From positions 2,418,001-2,482,000 of the forward strand of contig NZ_CP016499.1 of NCBI RefSeq assembly GCF_001713475.1: a DNA stretch of 64,000 nucleotides, in the 5' to 3' direction. Below the pieces are notes generated by a model. That model did no database searches. It was not told where the DNA came from and saw only the letters and a program-made list of their open reading frames with translations. Numbering within the stretch: the stretch's first letter is position 1; every line of letters begins with the position of its first letter. Positions 1-7,551 of the stretch are shown here, piece by piece. Made by a program: the position numbers and the translations under genes. The stretch is from Agrobacterium sp. RAC06. GTDB lineage: Bacteria > Pseudomonadota > Alphaproteobacteria > Rhizobiales > Rhizobiaceae.

Positions 1-235
1 TGCGCCAACCGTCACCCCTATCATCCTGCATGCGCGCGCATTCTCCGCCCTGTCATTGTCCAAGTCTGATAGCCCTGATTCATGACAGAAGTTACACTGC
101 TGTGCCATCACTTGCCGGGCCCTTTCCCCGGCGGATCGATCGATGTGCCGCAAGATGGAACCGAGATGCTTGAACTTCATTTCGGCTTGGGCTCAATTAA
201 GACCATCGAAACGAGCAAGACAAAGGGAGCCGAGG

Positions 236-1117
236 ATGGACGCGCAAACGGAAAAGAGGGCAGTTACCCTCTCGGTCGGTGAAACCCAGCAGGTCTTCGA
301 CATCGAACTGCCGGACCTGCCGGACTGGATCGAAGACAAGGCGCTTAAGTCCGGTGGCTTTCCCTATGACAAGAAGCTCTCCGAAAAGAACTACGCAAAG
401 GAACTCACCCAGCTGCAGATCGAGCTGGTGAAGGTGCAGTTCTGGATGCAGAAGACCGGCGAACGCGTCATGGCCTTGTTCGAGGGCCGGGATGCCGCCG
501 GCAAGGGCGGCGCCATCCATGCGACACTTTCTTATATGAACCCCCGCTCCGCTCGCGTGGTCGCCTTGACCAAGCCGACCGAAACAGAGCGCGGTCAATG
601 GTATTTCCAGCGCTATGTCTCGCACTTTCCAACGGCCGGCGAGTTCGTGCTCTTTGACCGCTCCTGGTATAACCGCGCCGGTGTCGAACCGGTCATGGGC
701 TTCTGCACGCCCGACCAGTACGAGAGCTTTCTCGAGCAGGTGCCGCGCTTCGAGAAGCTGATCGAACGGGAGGGCATCCGGTTCTTCAAGTTCTGGCTGG
801 ATACCGGCCAGGAAATGCAGCTCAAGCGCTTCCATGACCGTCGTCACGATCCCCTGAAGTGCTGGAAACTCTCACCAATGGATATTGCAGCCCTGCACAA
901 ATGGGACGATTACACGAAGAAGCGCGACCGGATGCTGAAGGAAACCCACACCGAGCGCGCGCCGTGGACGGTTTTGCACGCCAATGACAAGCGCCGCGCG
1001 CGGCTAAACCTCATCCGCCACATGCTGCTGTCGCTCGATTACGAAGGCAAGGATGTCGAGAAGATCGGCAAGCTCGACAAGAAAATCATCGGCAGCGGCC
1101 CCGACTTCCTGAAGTGA
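236..1117 (+). CDS. ppk2: Polyphosphate kinase 2 (PPK2 family)
   Basis: Predicted to transfer phosphate between polyphosphate and nucleoside diphosphates or monophosphates in the cytoplasm. The 293-residue product has the PPK2 P-loop GRDAAGKGG (residues about 84-92) and the lid/catalytic block [15 protein letters not shown] near residue 140, both diagnostic of the family; length is normal for a one-domain PPK2. I start at the ATG at 236 because it follows an AGGGAG/GAGG-rich stretch and places the N-terminus at normal length; the frame stays open to an ATG at 143, which would add 31 unlike residues. It stands alone, convergent with the next gene. Whether it prefers GDP, ADP or AMP cannot be read reliably. 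Confidence 0.93.
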   Translation: MDAQTEKRAVTLSVGETQQVFDIELPDLPDWIEDKALKSGGFPYDKKLSEKNYAKELTQLQIELVKVQFWMQKTGERVMALFEGRDAAGKGGAIHATLSYMNPRSARVVALTKPTETERGQWYFQRYVSHFPTAGEFVLFDRSWYNRAGVEPVMGFCTPDQYESFLEQVPRFEKLIEREGIRFFKFWLDTGQEMQLKRFHDRRHDPLKCWKLSPMDIAALHKWDDYTKKRDRMLKETHTERAPWTVLHANDKRRARLNLIRHMLLSLDYEGKDVEKIGKLDKKIIGSGPDFLK

Positions 1118-1170
1118 CCTTTATCTTTTGGGGGGAGCCAGCCGCACCCCGCCTCAAGCCCGCGTGACTG

Positions 1171-2352
1171 TCACTGGCCGGGCAGCACGCGAATTGCGTA
1201 GAGGTTCACGCCGCGTCCGCTGCCTGAGAGATCCGCATTGATCAAGAGGCGGCCCGGAGTGGACGGTGCCATGCCGTTGTCGAAGGAGACGCGGAACAGC
1301 GCGTCGAGCTTTTGCGGGTTGACCGTGAAGCGGTGGCGCGGACAGTCGCCCATGCGCGGGAAATCGCATTCGACCGAGATCTGCACAGGCTCGTCATCAA
1401 TCGACTGCACAGTGAGCGCAATCGTGGAGGTGCGGCCCGCCATTTCACGCAGAACCTCCGTCGGCACGGTCACTTCGATCACGCCAGCCTCGTCACCGCT
1501 GCGCGAGACGATCTGGGCGGCACTGCCGTCGCTGGCCGTGACAATATCGACGAGCGCATTGGCGCGGGGACGAAGCGCCGAGACCTGCTGCGGCGCAAAG
1601 ACCTCGATCCAGTCATCCGAGAAGCCACCGCGTGCATCGAGCGCCTGCGGCCCGGCAGGCTCCGACGGGGAAGTCGTCTCGGGTGCTCCGGTAAAGTCTT
1701 CGGCTTCGGCGCGCGGCGGCGGATTGGGCACCGAGGTGTCGCGCTCGGCCTCCGTGAGCAGCAGCCCGGAGGAGTAGATCCACCATGCGCCGATCCCGAG
1801 CGTCGCCAAGAAAATCGACATGATGGTCAGTCGAGCCACAATCCCGCGGCGCCGGCGCGGTGCCTGCAGGGGACGCTCGGACCGCATGTCCGGCATTGGC
1901 CCTTCATCATCGGCATGAGCGTCAACGGACGCCCTCGCCGCGATTTCGGGCTCTTCGTCGAAAGAAGGCTCGCGGTAGCCTGTCTGGGCGCCGACTGGCG
2001 GATCACCCGCGGCGAAGCCGGGCTCGACACGGCCGGTTCGCCGATCGGGCGGCGTTGGTGCCGTCGGCTCGGCAGCCCGCTGTGACGGCGCCGCCACCGG
2101 TGCGGCCGGGTGAGGCACCGAAGGTTCGGGACGCACTTCCAGACGCGTACGCTCTTCGAGCTCGATGGAATGGATGAGCGCCTCCAGTCGGCGGCGCTGA
2201 TAGTCTATGGATTCGGGGTCGTCGATGTTCTGCTTGCGCAGACCCGTTTCGAGCGCCTGACGGGCAGACTGATAGACCCGGGCACGGGCCTCCGCATTCG
2301 AACGGTCGGCGCGCGCCAGGGCGTTCCTGATGGCCGTTTCCAATCCACTCAT
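1171..2352 (-). CDS. Hypothetical single-pass membrane protein
   Basis: I do not recognise a named family. The 393-residue product starts with a charged, probably helical N-terminus (residues 1-75, beginning MSGLETAIRN). A Pro/Ala-rich linker follows (about 75-165), then an Arg-rich stop sequence and one membrane segment (about 171-193), then a roughly 200-residue C-terminal domain predicted to be outside the membrane. The ATG at 2352 is chosen over one at 2388 because the extra 12 residues look non-coding. It diverges from the nitronate monooxygenase gene. The arrangement suggests a membrane-anchored envelope protein with a cytoplasmic coil; no catalytic motif is visible. Confidence 0.75.
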   Translation of the reverse strand: MSGLETAIRNALARADRSNAEARARVYQSARQALETGLRKQNIDDPESIDYQRRRLEALIHSIELEERTRLEVRPEPSVPHPAAPVAAPSQRAAEPTAPTPPDRRTGRVEPGFAAGDPPVGAQTGYREPSFDEEPEIAARASVDAHADDEGPMPDMRSERPLQAPRRRRGIVARLTIMSIFLATLGIGAWWIYSSGLLLTEAERDTSVPNPPPRAEAEDFTGAPETTSPSEPAGPQALDARGGFSDDWIEVFAPQQVSALRPRANALVDIVTASDGSAAQIVSRSGDEAGVIEVTVPTEVLREMAGRTSTIALTVQSIDDEPVQISVECDFPRMGDCPRHRFTVNPQKLDALFRVSFDNGMAPSTPGRLLINADLSGSGRGVNLYAIRVLPGQ

Positions 2353-2570
2353 TGGCCGCCATACTCCTTCGGGGATCGCCCCAGCCACATCGCAATCATA
2401 GTTTCGATTCGGTAAACTCTGGATATTTCAAGCACAAGCCCGGAAAACCCGTATGGCGCCGAATAAACACAGGAATGAGGCTGCGTGGGCAATGTCAGCA
2501 TTTCCGGGATCCGACGCTTGCATGACCGTCGAGCATAGGACCGGCTTTCCTCGCCGTCCATGTTCTGCTA

Positions 2571-2594
2571 TTTGACGTTTGCGTAAACGTAAAC
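2571..2594. promoter_or_regulatory. ACGT-rich palindromic operator upstream of nitronate monooxygenase
   Basis: The stretch contains CGTTTGCGTAAACG, a near-perfect palindrome flanked by further ACGT/AAAC half-sites, about 20 bp before the start codon at 2613. A related palindrome, TTGACGTTTACGTCAA, lies upstream of fadD at 5609. The shape recalls sites of MerR-family acyl-CoA/branched-chain regulators such as LiuR, from memory and unverified. Confidence 0.5.
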
Positions 2595-2612
2595 TTCATG
2601 GGAGGTGAAGTG

Positions 2613-3572
2613 ATGGCCCTGCCGCCGATCCTGAAAGACAATCTGAGGCTCCCCGTCGTCGCCTCGCCGCTCTTCATCATATCGCATCCGAAACTGACGC
2701 TCGCCCAGTGCAAGGCGGGAATCGTCGGCTCGTTCCCAGCGCTGAATGCCCGGCCTGAGGCGCAACTCGACGAATGGCTGGCCGAAATCACCGAGGAACT
2801 CGCCGCTCACAATGCGAAGAACCCGGATCGCCCGGCCGCCCCCTTCGCAGTGAACCAGATCGTGCACATGTCGAACAAGCGGCTCGAGCATGACCTGATG
2901 ATGTGCGTCAAATACAAGGTGCCCATCGTCATCTCCTCGCTCGGCGCCGTGCCGGAGGTGAATGCCGCGGTGCATTCCTATGGCGGTATCGTACTGCATG
3001 ACGTGATCAACAACCGCCATGCCAATTCGGCGATCCGCAAGGGCGCAGACGGGCTGATTGCGGTGGCGACGGGAGCGGGCGGCCACGCCGGAACGCTCTC
3101 GCCTTTTGCCCTCGTCCAGGAAATCCGTGAATGGTTCGATGGACCGCTTTTGCTCGCCGGCGCGATTGCCAATGGCGGTGCGGTGCTCGCTGCCCAGGCA
3201 ATGGGCGCCGACATGGCCTATATCGGCTCGCCCTTCATTGCGACGGAAGAGGCCCGCGCCTCTGACGAGTACAAGCAGGCAATCGTCGATGCGCATGCCA
3301 ATGATATTGTCTACTCCAACTACTTTACCGGCATTCACGGCAACTACCTGAAGCCATCGATCGTTGCCGCCGGCATGGATCCTGACAACCTGCCGGTCGC
3401 CGATCCGTCGAAGATGGATTTCGACAAGGCGACCACCGGGGCCAAGGCCTGGAAGGATATCTGGGGCTGCGGCCAGGGCATCGGGGCGGTGAAGGCCGTC
3501 GAGCCGGTCGCTGCCGTGGTCGATCGGTTGGAGCGCGAATATATAGGCGCAAAAAAGGCGATTTGCGGCTGA
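2613..3572 (+). CDS. Nitronate monooxygenase (2-nitropropane dioxygenase family)
   Basis: FMN-dependent TIM-barrel enzyme predicted to oxidise alkyl nitronates such as propionate-3-nitronate to the carbonyl compound and nitrite. Typical blocks are visible: the N-terminal PVVASPLFIIS start, the flavin-phosphate region GAGGHAG, and LLAGAIANGGAV followed by GADMAYIGSPF. The 319-residue length fits the bacterial family. The ATG at 2613 is preferred to 2598 because GGGAGGTG lies 5-6 bases before it. A palindromic operator lies immediately upstream, also seen at fadD, so shared control with acyl-CoA metabolism is possible. The real substrate is unknown; many members are annotated without proof. Confidence 0.9.
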   Translation: MALPPILKDNLRLPVVASPLFIISHPKLTLAQCKAGIVGSFPALNARPEAQLDEWLAEITEELAAHNAKNPDRPAAPFAVNQIVHMSNKRLEHDLMMCVKYKVPIVISSLGAVPEVNAAVHSYGGIVLHDVINNRHANSAIRKGADGLIAVATGAGGHAGTLSPFALVQEIREWFDGPLLLAGAIANGGAVLAAQAMGADMAYIGSPFIATEEARASDEYKQAIVDAHANDIVYSNYFTGIHGNYLKPSIVAAGMDPDNLPVADPSKMDFDKATTGAKAWKDIWGCGQGIGAVKAVEPVAAVVDRLEREYIGAKKAICG

Positions 3573-3588
3573 GACTGCCGCTGCTAGC

Positions 3589-3615
3589 GTCCCCGCAACA
3601 CTGATTTGCGGGGAC
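3589..3615 (+). promoter_or_regulatory. Perfect 10-bp hairpin over the DUF1176 ribosome site
   Basis: GTCCCCGCAA (3589-3598) and TTGCGGGGAC (3606-3615) are perfect complements around a 7-base loop. The 3' arm carries the only GGGGA-like ribosome-binding sequence before the ATG at 3621, so folding would hide it. There is no T-run, so a simple intrinsic terminator for the upstream gene is less likely but possible. Confidence 0.6.
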
Positions 3616-3620
3616 CCCAC

Positions 3621-4682
3621 ATGCGTCTATCCACCCTGAGCCTCACGCTTGCCGCTCTGGCCGGCAGCTCCTTTGCCGTCAACGCTGCCGACGGCGCCTA
3701 CAAGGAGTTCAAATCCTGGCAGGTGAGTTGCTCGCAGACGCTGTCCTGCAGCATGCGCCAATTCATCTCCGACAACCCCATCTCGGGCTTGGAGCTGCAG
3801 CGCAGTGGCTTGCCGGAAGCGCCCGTCGCGCTTTTGATTTCCCCTTCCGAGAGTGCTCTTCTTGAGGATGAGGGTGAGCTGACTGTTGCGATTTCGATCG
3901 ACGGCGGTGCGCCAGCAACCTTCAAGGACAGCGAAATCGCGATCGACGCAAATGCGCAGGCTCTCTCGCTGTCCGGCGACTTCATCGGCAGCGGCCTCAT
4001 CGACAGCCTGAAAAACGGCACAACGGCCAAGATCACCATTTCCCGCAGTCAAATGACTGCCGAAGGCGACGTCCCGCTTGCGGGTGCTGCCGCGAGCCTG
4101 CTGTTCATCGACGAGTTCCAGAAACGTGTCGGTCACGTCGATGCCATGAGCGCCAAGGGCGACAAGGCCCCGAATCCGCCGCCGCCGGTATCGGACATCC
4201 GCCGCTTCGCTGACTTCCCCGAAACAGTCCGCGCCCGCTTCGCCGATGGGGGCGAATGTGCGGAAACGGAAGAAGCCATGCTTGACGGCAACGCGCTTGC
4301 CCACAAAATCGCCGAGGAGCAGACACTTTATATTACGCCCTGCGGCATGGGCGGCGCCTACAACTTTCCCTATGCCGTCTTCGTGGAAGTCTATGGCACG
4401 GTATCTACACTGCCTTTCCCGACGATGCAGGAGGGCGCACCGAGTGCCGTCACCAGCGCCTTCAATCTGAGTTATGATTACGAGGCGAAGGCCTTCTCCG
4501 CCTTCTTCAAGGGACGCGGCGTGGGCGATTGCGGAACCTACAACGAATGGAAATTCGCAAAAGGCGCAATGGGCCCGCAACTCGTGCTCGTCGAGGAGGC
4601 GTTCAGGGACTGCCCGGCCGAGATCGACGAAAACGAGGCCGTTGATCCTGCAAACTGGCCGAAGTCCTGGCCTCTCCGATAA
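3621..4682 (+). CDS. DUF1176 family secreted protein
   Basis: Periplasmic protein of unknown function. Residues 1-23 form a signal peptide (MRLSTLSLTLAALAG core, Ala-X-Ala type cleavage near VNAAD). The mature part has the DUF1176 start pattern, with an aromatic residue and Cys pair (WQVSCSQTLSCSM), and a C-terminal half with conserved Cys/Trp/Gly positions. The 353-residue length is normal. The start is ATG 3621; an in-frame TTG at 3606 lies inside a hairpin. Translation may be controlled by that hairpin (3589-3615). It is followed by tRNA-Thr. No partner gene suggests a specific job. Confidence 0.85.
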   Translation: MRLSTLSLTLAALAGSSFAVNAADGAYKEFKSWQVSCSQTLSCSMRQFISDNPISGLELQRSGLPEAPVALLISPSESALLEDEGELTVAISIDGGAPATFKDSEIAIDANAQALSLSGDFIGSGLIDSLKNGTTAKITISRSQMTAEGDVPLAGAAASLLFIDEFQKRVGHVDAMSAKGDKAPNPPPPVSDIRRFADFPETVRARFADGGECAETEEAMLDGNALAHKIAEEQTLYITPCGMGGAYNFPYAVFVEVYGTVSTLPFPTMQEGAPSAVTSAFNLSYDYEAKAFSAFFKGRGVGDCGTYNEWKFAKGAMGPQLVLVEEAFRDCPAEIDENEAVDPANWPKSWPLR

Positions 4683-4736
4683 TCGGAAAGCAAACAGGGC
4701 GGCTGCGGAATTTTTCTACGGCCGCCGAAATGCGTC

Positions 4737-4765
4737 TTGAAATCAGCGGACAATCCCTGTATCAG
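4737..4765 (+). promoter_or_regulatory. Sigma-70-like promoter of tRNA-Thr
   Basis: TTGAAA (4737-4742) and TATCAG (4760-4765) are separated by 17 bases, ending about 40 bases before the mature tRNA 5' end. This is a reasonable housekeeping promoter by spacing and the -35 match; the -10 is moderate. Confidence 0.45.
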
Positions 4766-4806
4766 CCCCTCACCAAACGCGACGGGATTTTCCCGCTCCA
4801 GCGCTG

Positions 4807-4882
4807 GCCGCTTTAGCTCAGGTGGTAGAGCACATCATTCGTAATGATGGGGTCGCAGGTTCGAGTCCTGCAAGCGGCACCA
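4807..4882 (+). tRNA. tRNA-Thr (anticodon CGT)
   Basis: A complete cloverleaf can be folded by eye. The acceptor GCCGCTT/AAGCGGC is followed by A and an encoded CCA. The D-arm is GCTC...GAGC, the anticodon stem CATCA/TGATG with loop TTCGTAA (anticodon CGT at 4840-4842), and the T-arm GCAGG-TTCGAGT-CCTGC. It decodes ACG threonine codons. It is a single gene between the DUF1176 gene and a convergent PRC-barrel gene. Confidence 0.97.
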
Positions 4883-5060
4883 TTTCCTGAAATATTCTAA
4901 GGCCCTTCCCTTCCCCGCCGAGACATTCTGTGCCATGAGCGCCGTCGGGCGCGAGTGCCGTAAACTTTAGTACGGGCTCGGGCGGGTTGATTGACGTCTC
5001 TCCTGCTGCAGCGCGATTACGCTGCCGTCCACCTTGCCCAATTCCATCGACACGAACGGC

Positions 5061-5088
5061 AAAAAGGGCCCCGACTTGCGAGGCCCTT
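5061..5088 (-). terminator. Intrinsic terminator of the PRC-barrel gene
   Basis: On the minus strand AAGGGCC pairs with GGCCCTT around an 11-base loop and is followed by five T residues. It lies 28 bases after the stop codon at 5116. Confidence 0.7.
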
Positions 5089-5115
5089 CCGTCTGTTCGA
5101 TTGGTGATCGGCCGA

Positions 5116-5511
5116 TCAGATCCAGTATGGCGGAACACCATAGTAGTCGTAGACCGAGCGACCATTGTTGCGATACCACTCATCGCTATCGTCGCTGGCG
5201 CGCGGTGCCCCCTCGACCTGTTCCTTGGTCAGATCGATGCGATAGCCGTCGAGGCTCTCGTCATAAGTGAGCTTTTCCCAGGGGAGCGGATAATAGTCGT
5301 CGCCAATTCCCCAGAAGCCGCCGAAGCCAAGGACGGCGTAGGCAACGCGTCCACCCTTCTTCTCGAGGATAACGCGCTGGATGGAGCCGATGCGGTCACC
5401 ATCGCGGCCATAGACGGCAGTGCCTTCGACCTTGTCGCTGGCGATCAGGCTCGGGGTGTCCTTGACGTAAGGATCCTGGCCGGCGGCGGTGTTTCGTTTT
5501 TCCTGCAACAT
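5116..5511 (-). CDS. PRC-barrel domain protein
   Basis: 131-residue cytoplasmic protein with one PRC-barrel fold, the beta-barrel also found in RimM and photosynthetic reaction centre H subunit. Visible landmarks are the strand pattern EGTAVYGRDGDRIGSIQRV, then YAVLGFGGFWGIGDDYYPLP and the WYRNNGRSVYDYYGV tail. The start at 5511 has an AAGGAGG ribosome site 7-8 bases upstream; the same frame stays open antisense to fadD for hundreds of codons, but that extension is not coding. Such small PRC proteins are common and stress-linked in rhizobia; the exact role is unknown. It diverges from fadD. Confidence 0.88.
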   Translation of the reverse strand: MLQEKRNTAAGQDPYVKDTPSLIASDKVEGTAVYGRDGDRIGSIQRVILEKKGGRVAYAVLGFGGFWGIGDDYYPLPWEKLTYDESLDGYRIDLTKEQVEGAPRASDDSDEWYRNNGRSVYDYYGVPPYWI

Positions 5512-5608
5512 GAGAAGTCCTCCTTCTTGGTTGTCGATGAAAGAGGTAACGGGTAGCCCTCGAGCATGGTTCCCCCACAAACCACTTGAACAGCCAAGCG
5601 ACAGAATG

Positions 5609-5624
5609 TTGACGTTTACGTCAA
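5609..5624. promoter_or_regulatory. ACGT palindromic operator upstream of fadD
   Basis: TTGACGTTTACGTCAA is a 16-bp palindrome except for its central two bases. The first six bases can serve as a -35 box (TTGACG), with an AT-rich TTATATA stretch (about 5627-5633) as a possible -10 region, so a bound protein would sit in the promoter spacer, as MerR-family regulators do. It shares the ACGTTTRCGT core with the site at 2571-2594. Confidence 0.55.
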
Positions 5625-5650
5625 GGTTATATAGCGTTCTCACACTTGCA

Positions 5651-5718
5651 CTGCCGGTGCGAAAGCATAAGCTTTCGGGACCTGAGGAGGAACCAGTCCC
5701 GAAAGGGCGTGCCGGCAG
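5651..5718 (+). promoter_or_regulatory. Structured fadD leader with two mutually exclusive hairpins
   Basis: The leader before fadD can fold several ways. The outer stem is CTGCCGG (5651-5657) with CCGGCAG (5712-5718). Hairpin A is GAAAGC-ATAA-GCTTTC (5661-5676). Hairpin B is CTTTCGGGAC (5672-5681) with GTCCCGAAAG (5696-5705), whose 14-base loop exposes GAGGAGG (5684-5690). A and B share 5672-5676 and cannot coexist. The true fadD ribosome site, CGGGAGGAT, lies downstream near 5730-5739. This may be a regulatory leader or small-RNA target; no known riboswitch class is recognised. Confidence 0.5.
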
Positions 5719-5742
5719 ACCAATGATTTTCGGGAGGATTAC

Positions 5743-7449
5743 ATGACGGAAACTCTGAGCCGCCTCAGCGGCCGCGCCGCGGAAAAAATCTGGGTCAACT
5801 CCTATCCGGCATCGGTTCCGGCCGAGATCGCGCCGCATGCGCATCCCTCGCTCGGGGCGCTTTTCGAAGCGAGCTGCGCGAAATTTGCCGACCGCCTCGC
5901 CTTCTCCAGCATGGGCCGCGGCATGACCTTCCGCGAACTGGAACAGCAGTCCCGCAAGGTCGGGGCCTGGCTGCAGTCGAAGGGCCTCGTCAAGGGCGAC
6001 CGCGTTGCCGTGATGACGCCGAACATCCTGCAGAATCCTGTCACCGTCTACGGCATCCTGCGCGCCGGCATGACGGTCGTAAACGTCAACCCGCTCTACA
6101 CCCCGCGCGAACTCGAGCACCAGCTCAAAGATTCCGGCGCCAAGGCGATCGTCGTGCTTGAGAACTTCGCCCATACGGTCGAGCAGGTCGTGGCGCGTAC
6201 CGACGTCAAGCATGTCGTGGTCTGCACCATGGGTGACATGCTCGGCCTCAAAGGCCACATCGTCAACCTCGTTGTGCGCAAGGTCAAAAAGCTGGTGCCT
6301 GCCTGGTCGATCCCGGGCAATACCGGCTTCAAGGCCATGCTGGCCGAAGGTGAAAAACGCACCCTGAAGCCTGTCGAGGTGGTGTCCAGCGATGTCGCCT
6401 TCCTTCAGTATACCGGCGGCACCACGGGGGTTTCCAAGGGCGCGACGCTCACCCATGCCAACCTGCTCGCCAACAAACAGCAGATCGCGCTCTGGCTGGA
6501 AGCCGCCTTTGCCGGGCAGAACCGCCCTGACGTGCTGAACTTCGTCTGCGCGCTGCCGCTCTATCATATTTTCGCGCTGACCGTGAATTCGCTGATGGGC
6601 GTGGCGCTCGGTGCGCACAACCTGCTGATCGCCAATCCGCGCGACATCCCGGCCTTCATCAAGGAGCTGCAGAGCTTCAAGGCGCATGTCTTCCCGGGCC
6701 TGAATACGCTGTTCAACGCGATGATGAACAATCCGGAATTCAAGAAGATCGACTTCTCGTCGCTGATGCTTGTGCTCGGCGGCGGCATGGCGATCCAGCG
6801 ACCGGTTGCCGAGCGCTGGCTGGAGATGACGGGGCGTCCGATCACCGAAGGCTATGGCCTCTCCGAAACATCGCCGGTTGCGACCGTCAACCGCCTCGAT
6901 GCGCGTGAGTTCACCGGCATGATCGGCCTGCCGCTGCCTTCTACCGACATCGAGATCCGTGACGAGGATGGTGTCACGATGGCGATCGGCGAAGTCGGCG
7001 AGATCTGCATCCGCGGCCCCCAGGTCATGGCCGGCTACTGGCAGCGCCCGGAAGAGACCGCCAAGGTGATGAGCGATGACGGCTTCTTCCGCTCCGGCGA
7101 CATGGGCCTGATGGACGAACGCGGCTATGTGAAGATCGTCGACCGCAAGAAGGACATGATCCTCGTCTCCGGCTTCAACGTCTATCCGAACGAGATCGAG
7201 GAAGTGGCTGTCATGCATGCCGGCGTGCTCGAATGTGCTGCCGTCGGCGTGCCGGACGAGCATTCGGGCGAAGCGGTGAAGCTCTTCGTGGTCAAGAAGG
7301 ACGAGAACCTGACCATCGACGAGCTGAAGGCGCATTGCGCCGCCAATCTCACCAACTACAAGCGGCCGCGCTATATCGAATTCCGCACCGAACTGCCGAA
7401 AACCAATGTCGGCAAGATCCTGCGGCGCGAGTTGCGCGACGGAAAATAA
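5743..7449 (+). CDS. fadD: Long-chain fatty acid--CoA ligase
   Basis: Activates fatty acids with ATP to acyl-AMP and then acyl-CoA for beta-oxidation or lipid remodelling, at the inner membrane face. The 568-residue ANL enzyme shows the AMP-binding P-loop YTGGTTGVSKG near residue 223, the YGLSETSP motif, the FACS-type hinge SGDMGLMDERGYVKIVDRKK, and the C-terminal catalytic lysine region NVGKILRREL. The start has a strong GGGAGGAT ribosome site. Upstream are a palindromic operator and a structured leader; downstream is a terminator. It is monocistronic. In S. meliloti fadD is known to affect swarming, so tight control is plausible. Confidence 0.94.
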   Translation: MTETLSRLSGRAAEKIWVNSYPASVPAEIAPHAHPSLGALFEASCAKFADRLAFSSMGRGMTFRELEQQSRKVGAWLQSKGLVKGDRVAVMTPNILQNPVTVYGILRAGMTVVNVNPLYTPRELEHQLKDSGAKAIVVLENFAHTVEQVVARTDVKHVVVCTMGDMLGLKGHIVNLVVRKVKKLVPAWSIPGNTGFKAMLAEGEKRTLKPVEVVSSDVAFLQYTGGTTGVSKGATLTHANLLANKQQIALWLEAAFAGQNRPDVLNFVCALPLYHIFALTVNSLMGVALGAHNLLIANPRDIPAFIKELQSFKAHVFPGLNTLFNAMMNNPEFKKIDFSSLMLVLGGGMAIQRPVAERWLEMTGRPITEGYGLSETSPVATVNRLDAREFTGMIGLPLPSTDIEIRDEDGVTMAIGEVGEICIRGPQVMAGYWQRPEETAKVMSDDGFFRSGDMGLMDERGYVKIVDRKKDMILVSGFNVYPNEIEEVAVMHAGVLECAAVGVPDEHSGEAVKLFVVKKDENLTIDELKAHCAANLTNYKRPRYIEFRTELPKTNVGKILRRELRDGK

Positions 7450-7461
7450 ATCGATTTAAAT
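7444..7461. promoter_or_regulatory. LacI-type palindrome between fadD and pgi
   Basis: AAATAAATCGATTTAAAT has the perfect core TAAATCGATTTA centred on CG. It overlaps the fadD stop codon and lies about 90 bp before pgi. It closely matches the palindrome at 10887-10904 before fructokinase, so one sugar regulator of LacI type may control both. Confidence 0.45.
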
Positions 7462-7463
7462 TT

Positions 7464-7485
7464 GGGGAGGCTCTAGCCTCCCCTT
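7464..7485 (+). terminator. Terminator after fadD
   Basis: GGGGAGGC (7464-7471) pairs perfectly with GCCTCCCC (7476-7483) around a TCTA loop, followed by TTCGTCTT. It lies 15 bases after the fadD stop. Confidence 0.65.
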
Positions 7486-7551
7486 CGTCTTGATCCCGTC
7501 TCAACTCGCTAATAAGGTCCCCGGCATCATCGTCGAACCAGGGACATTCCG

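Noticed and set aside
82..282. 66-codon plus-strand frame overlapping the ppk2 start
   Set aside because: It runs out of frame into ppk2, lacks a family and has no ribosome site.
4818..5183. Minus-strand frame across tRNA-Thr ending MVPLAGLEPATPS
   Set aside because: It is a classic spurious translation of a tRNA gene.
5512..7335. Very long minus-strand frame antisense to fadD, joined to the PRC-barrel gene
   Set aside because: The PRC-barrel protein has its own start and ribosome site at 5511; the rest is a His/Asp/Ala-rich shadow of the GC-rich fadD gene.
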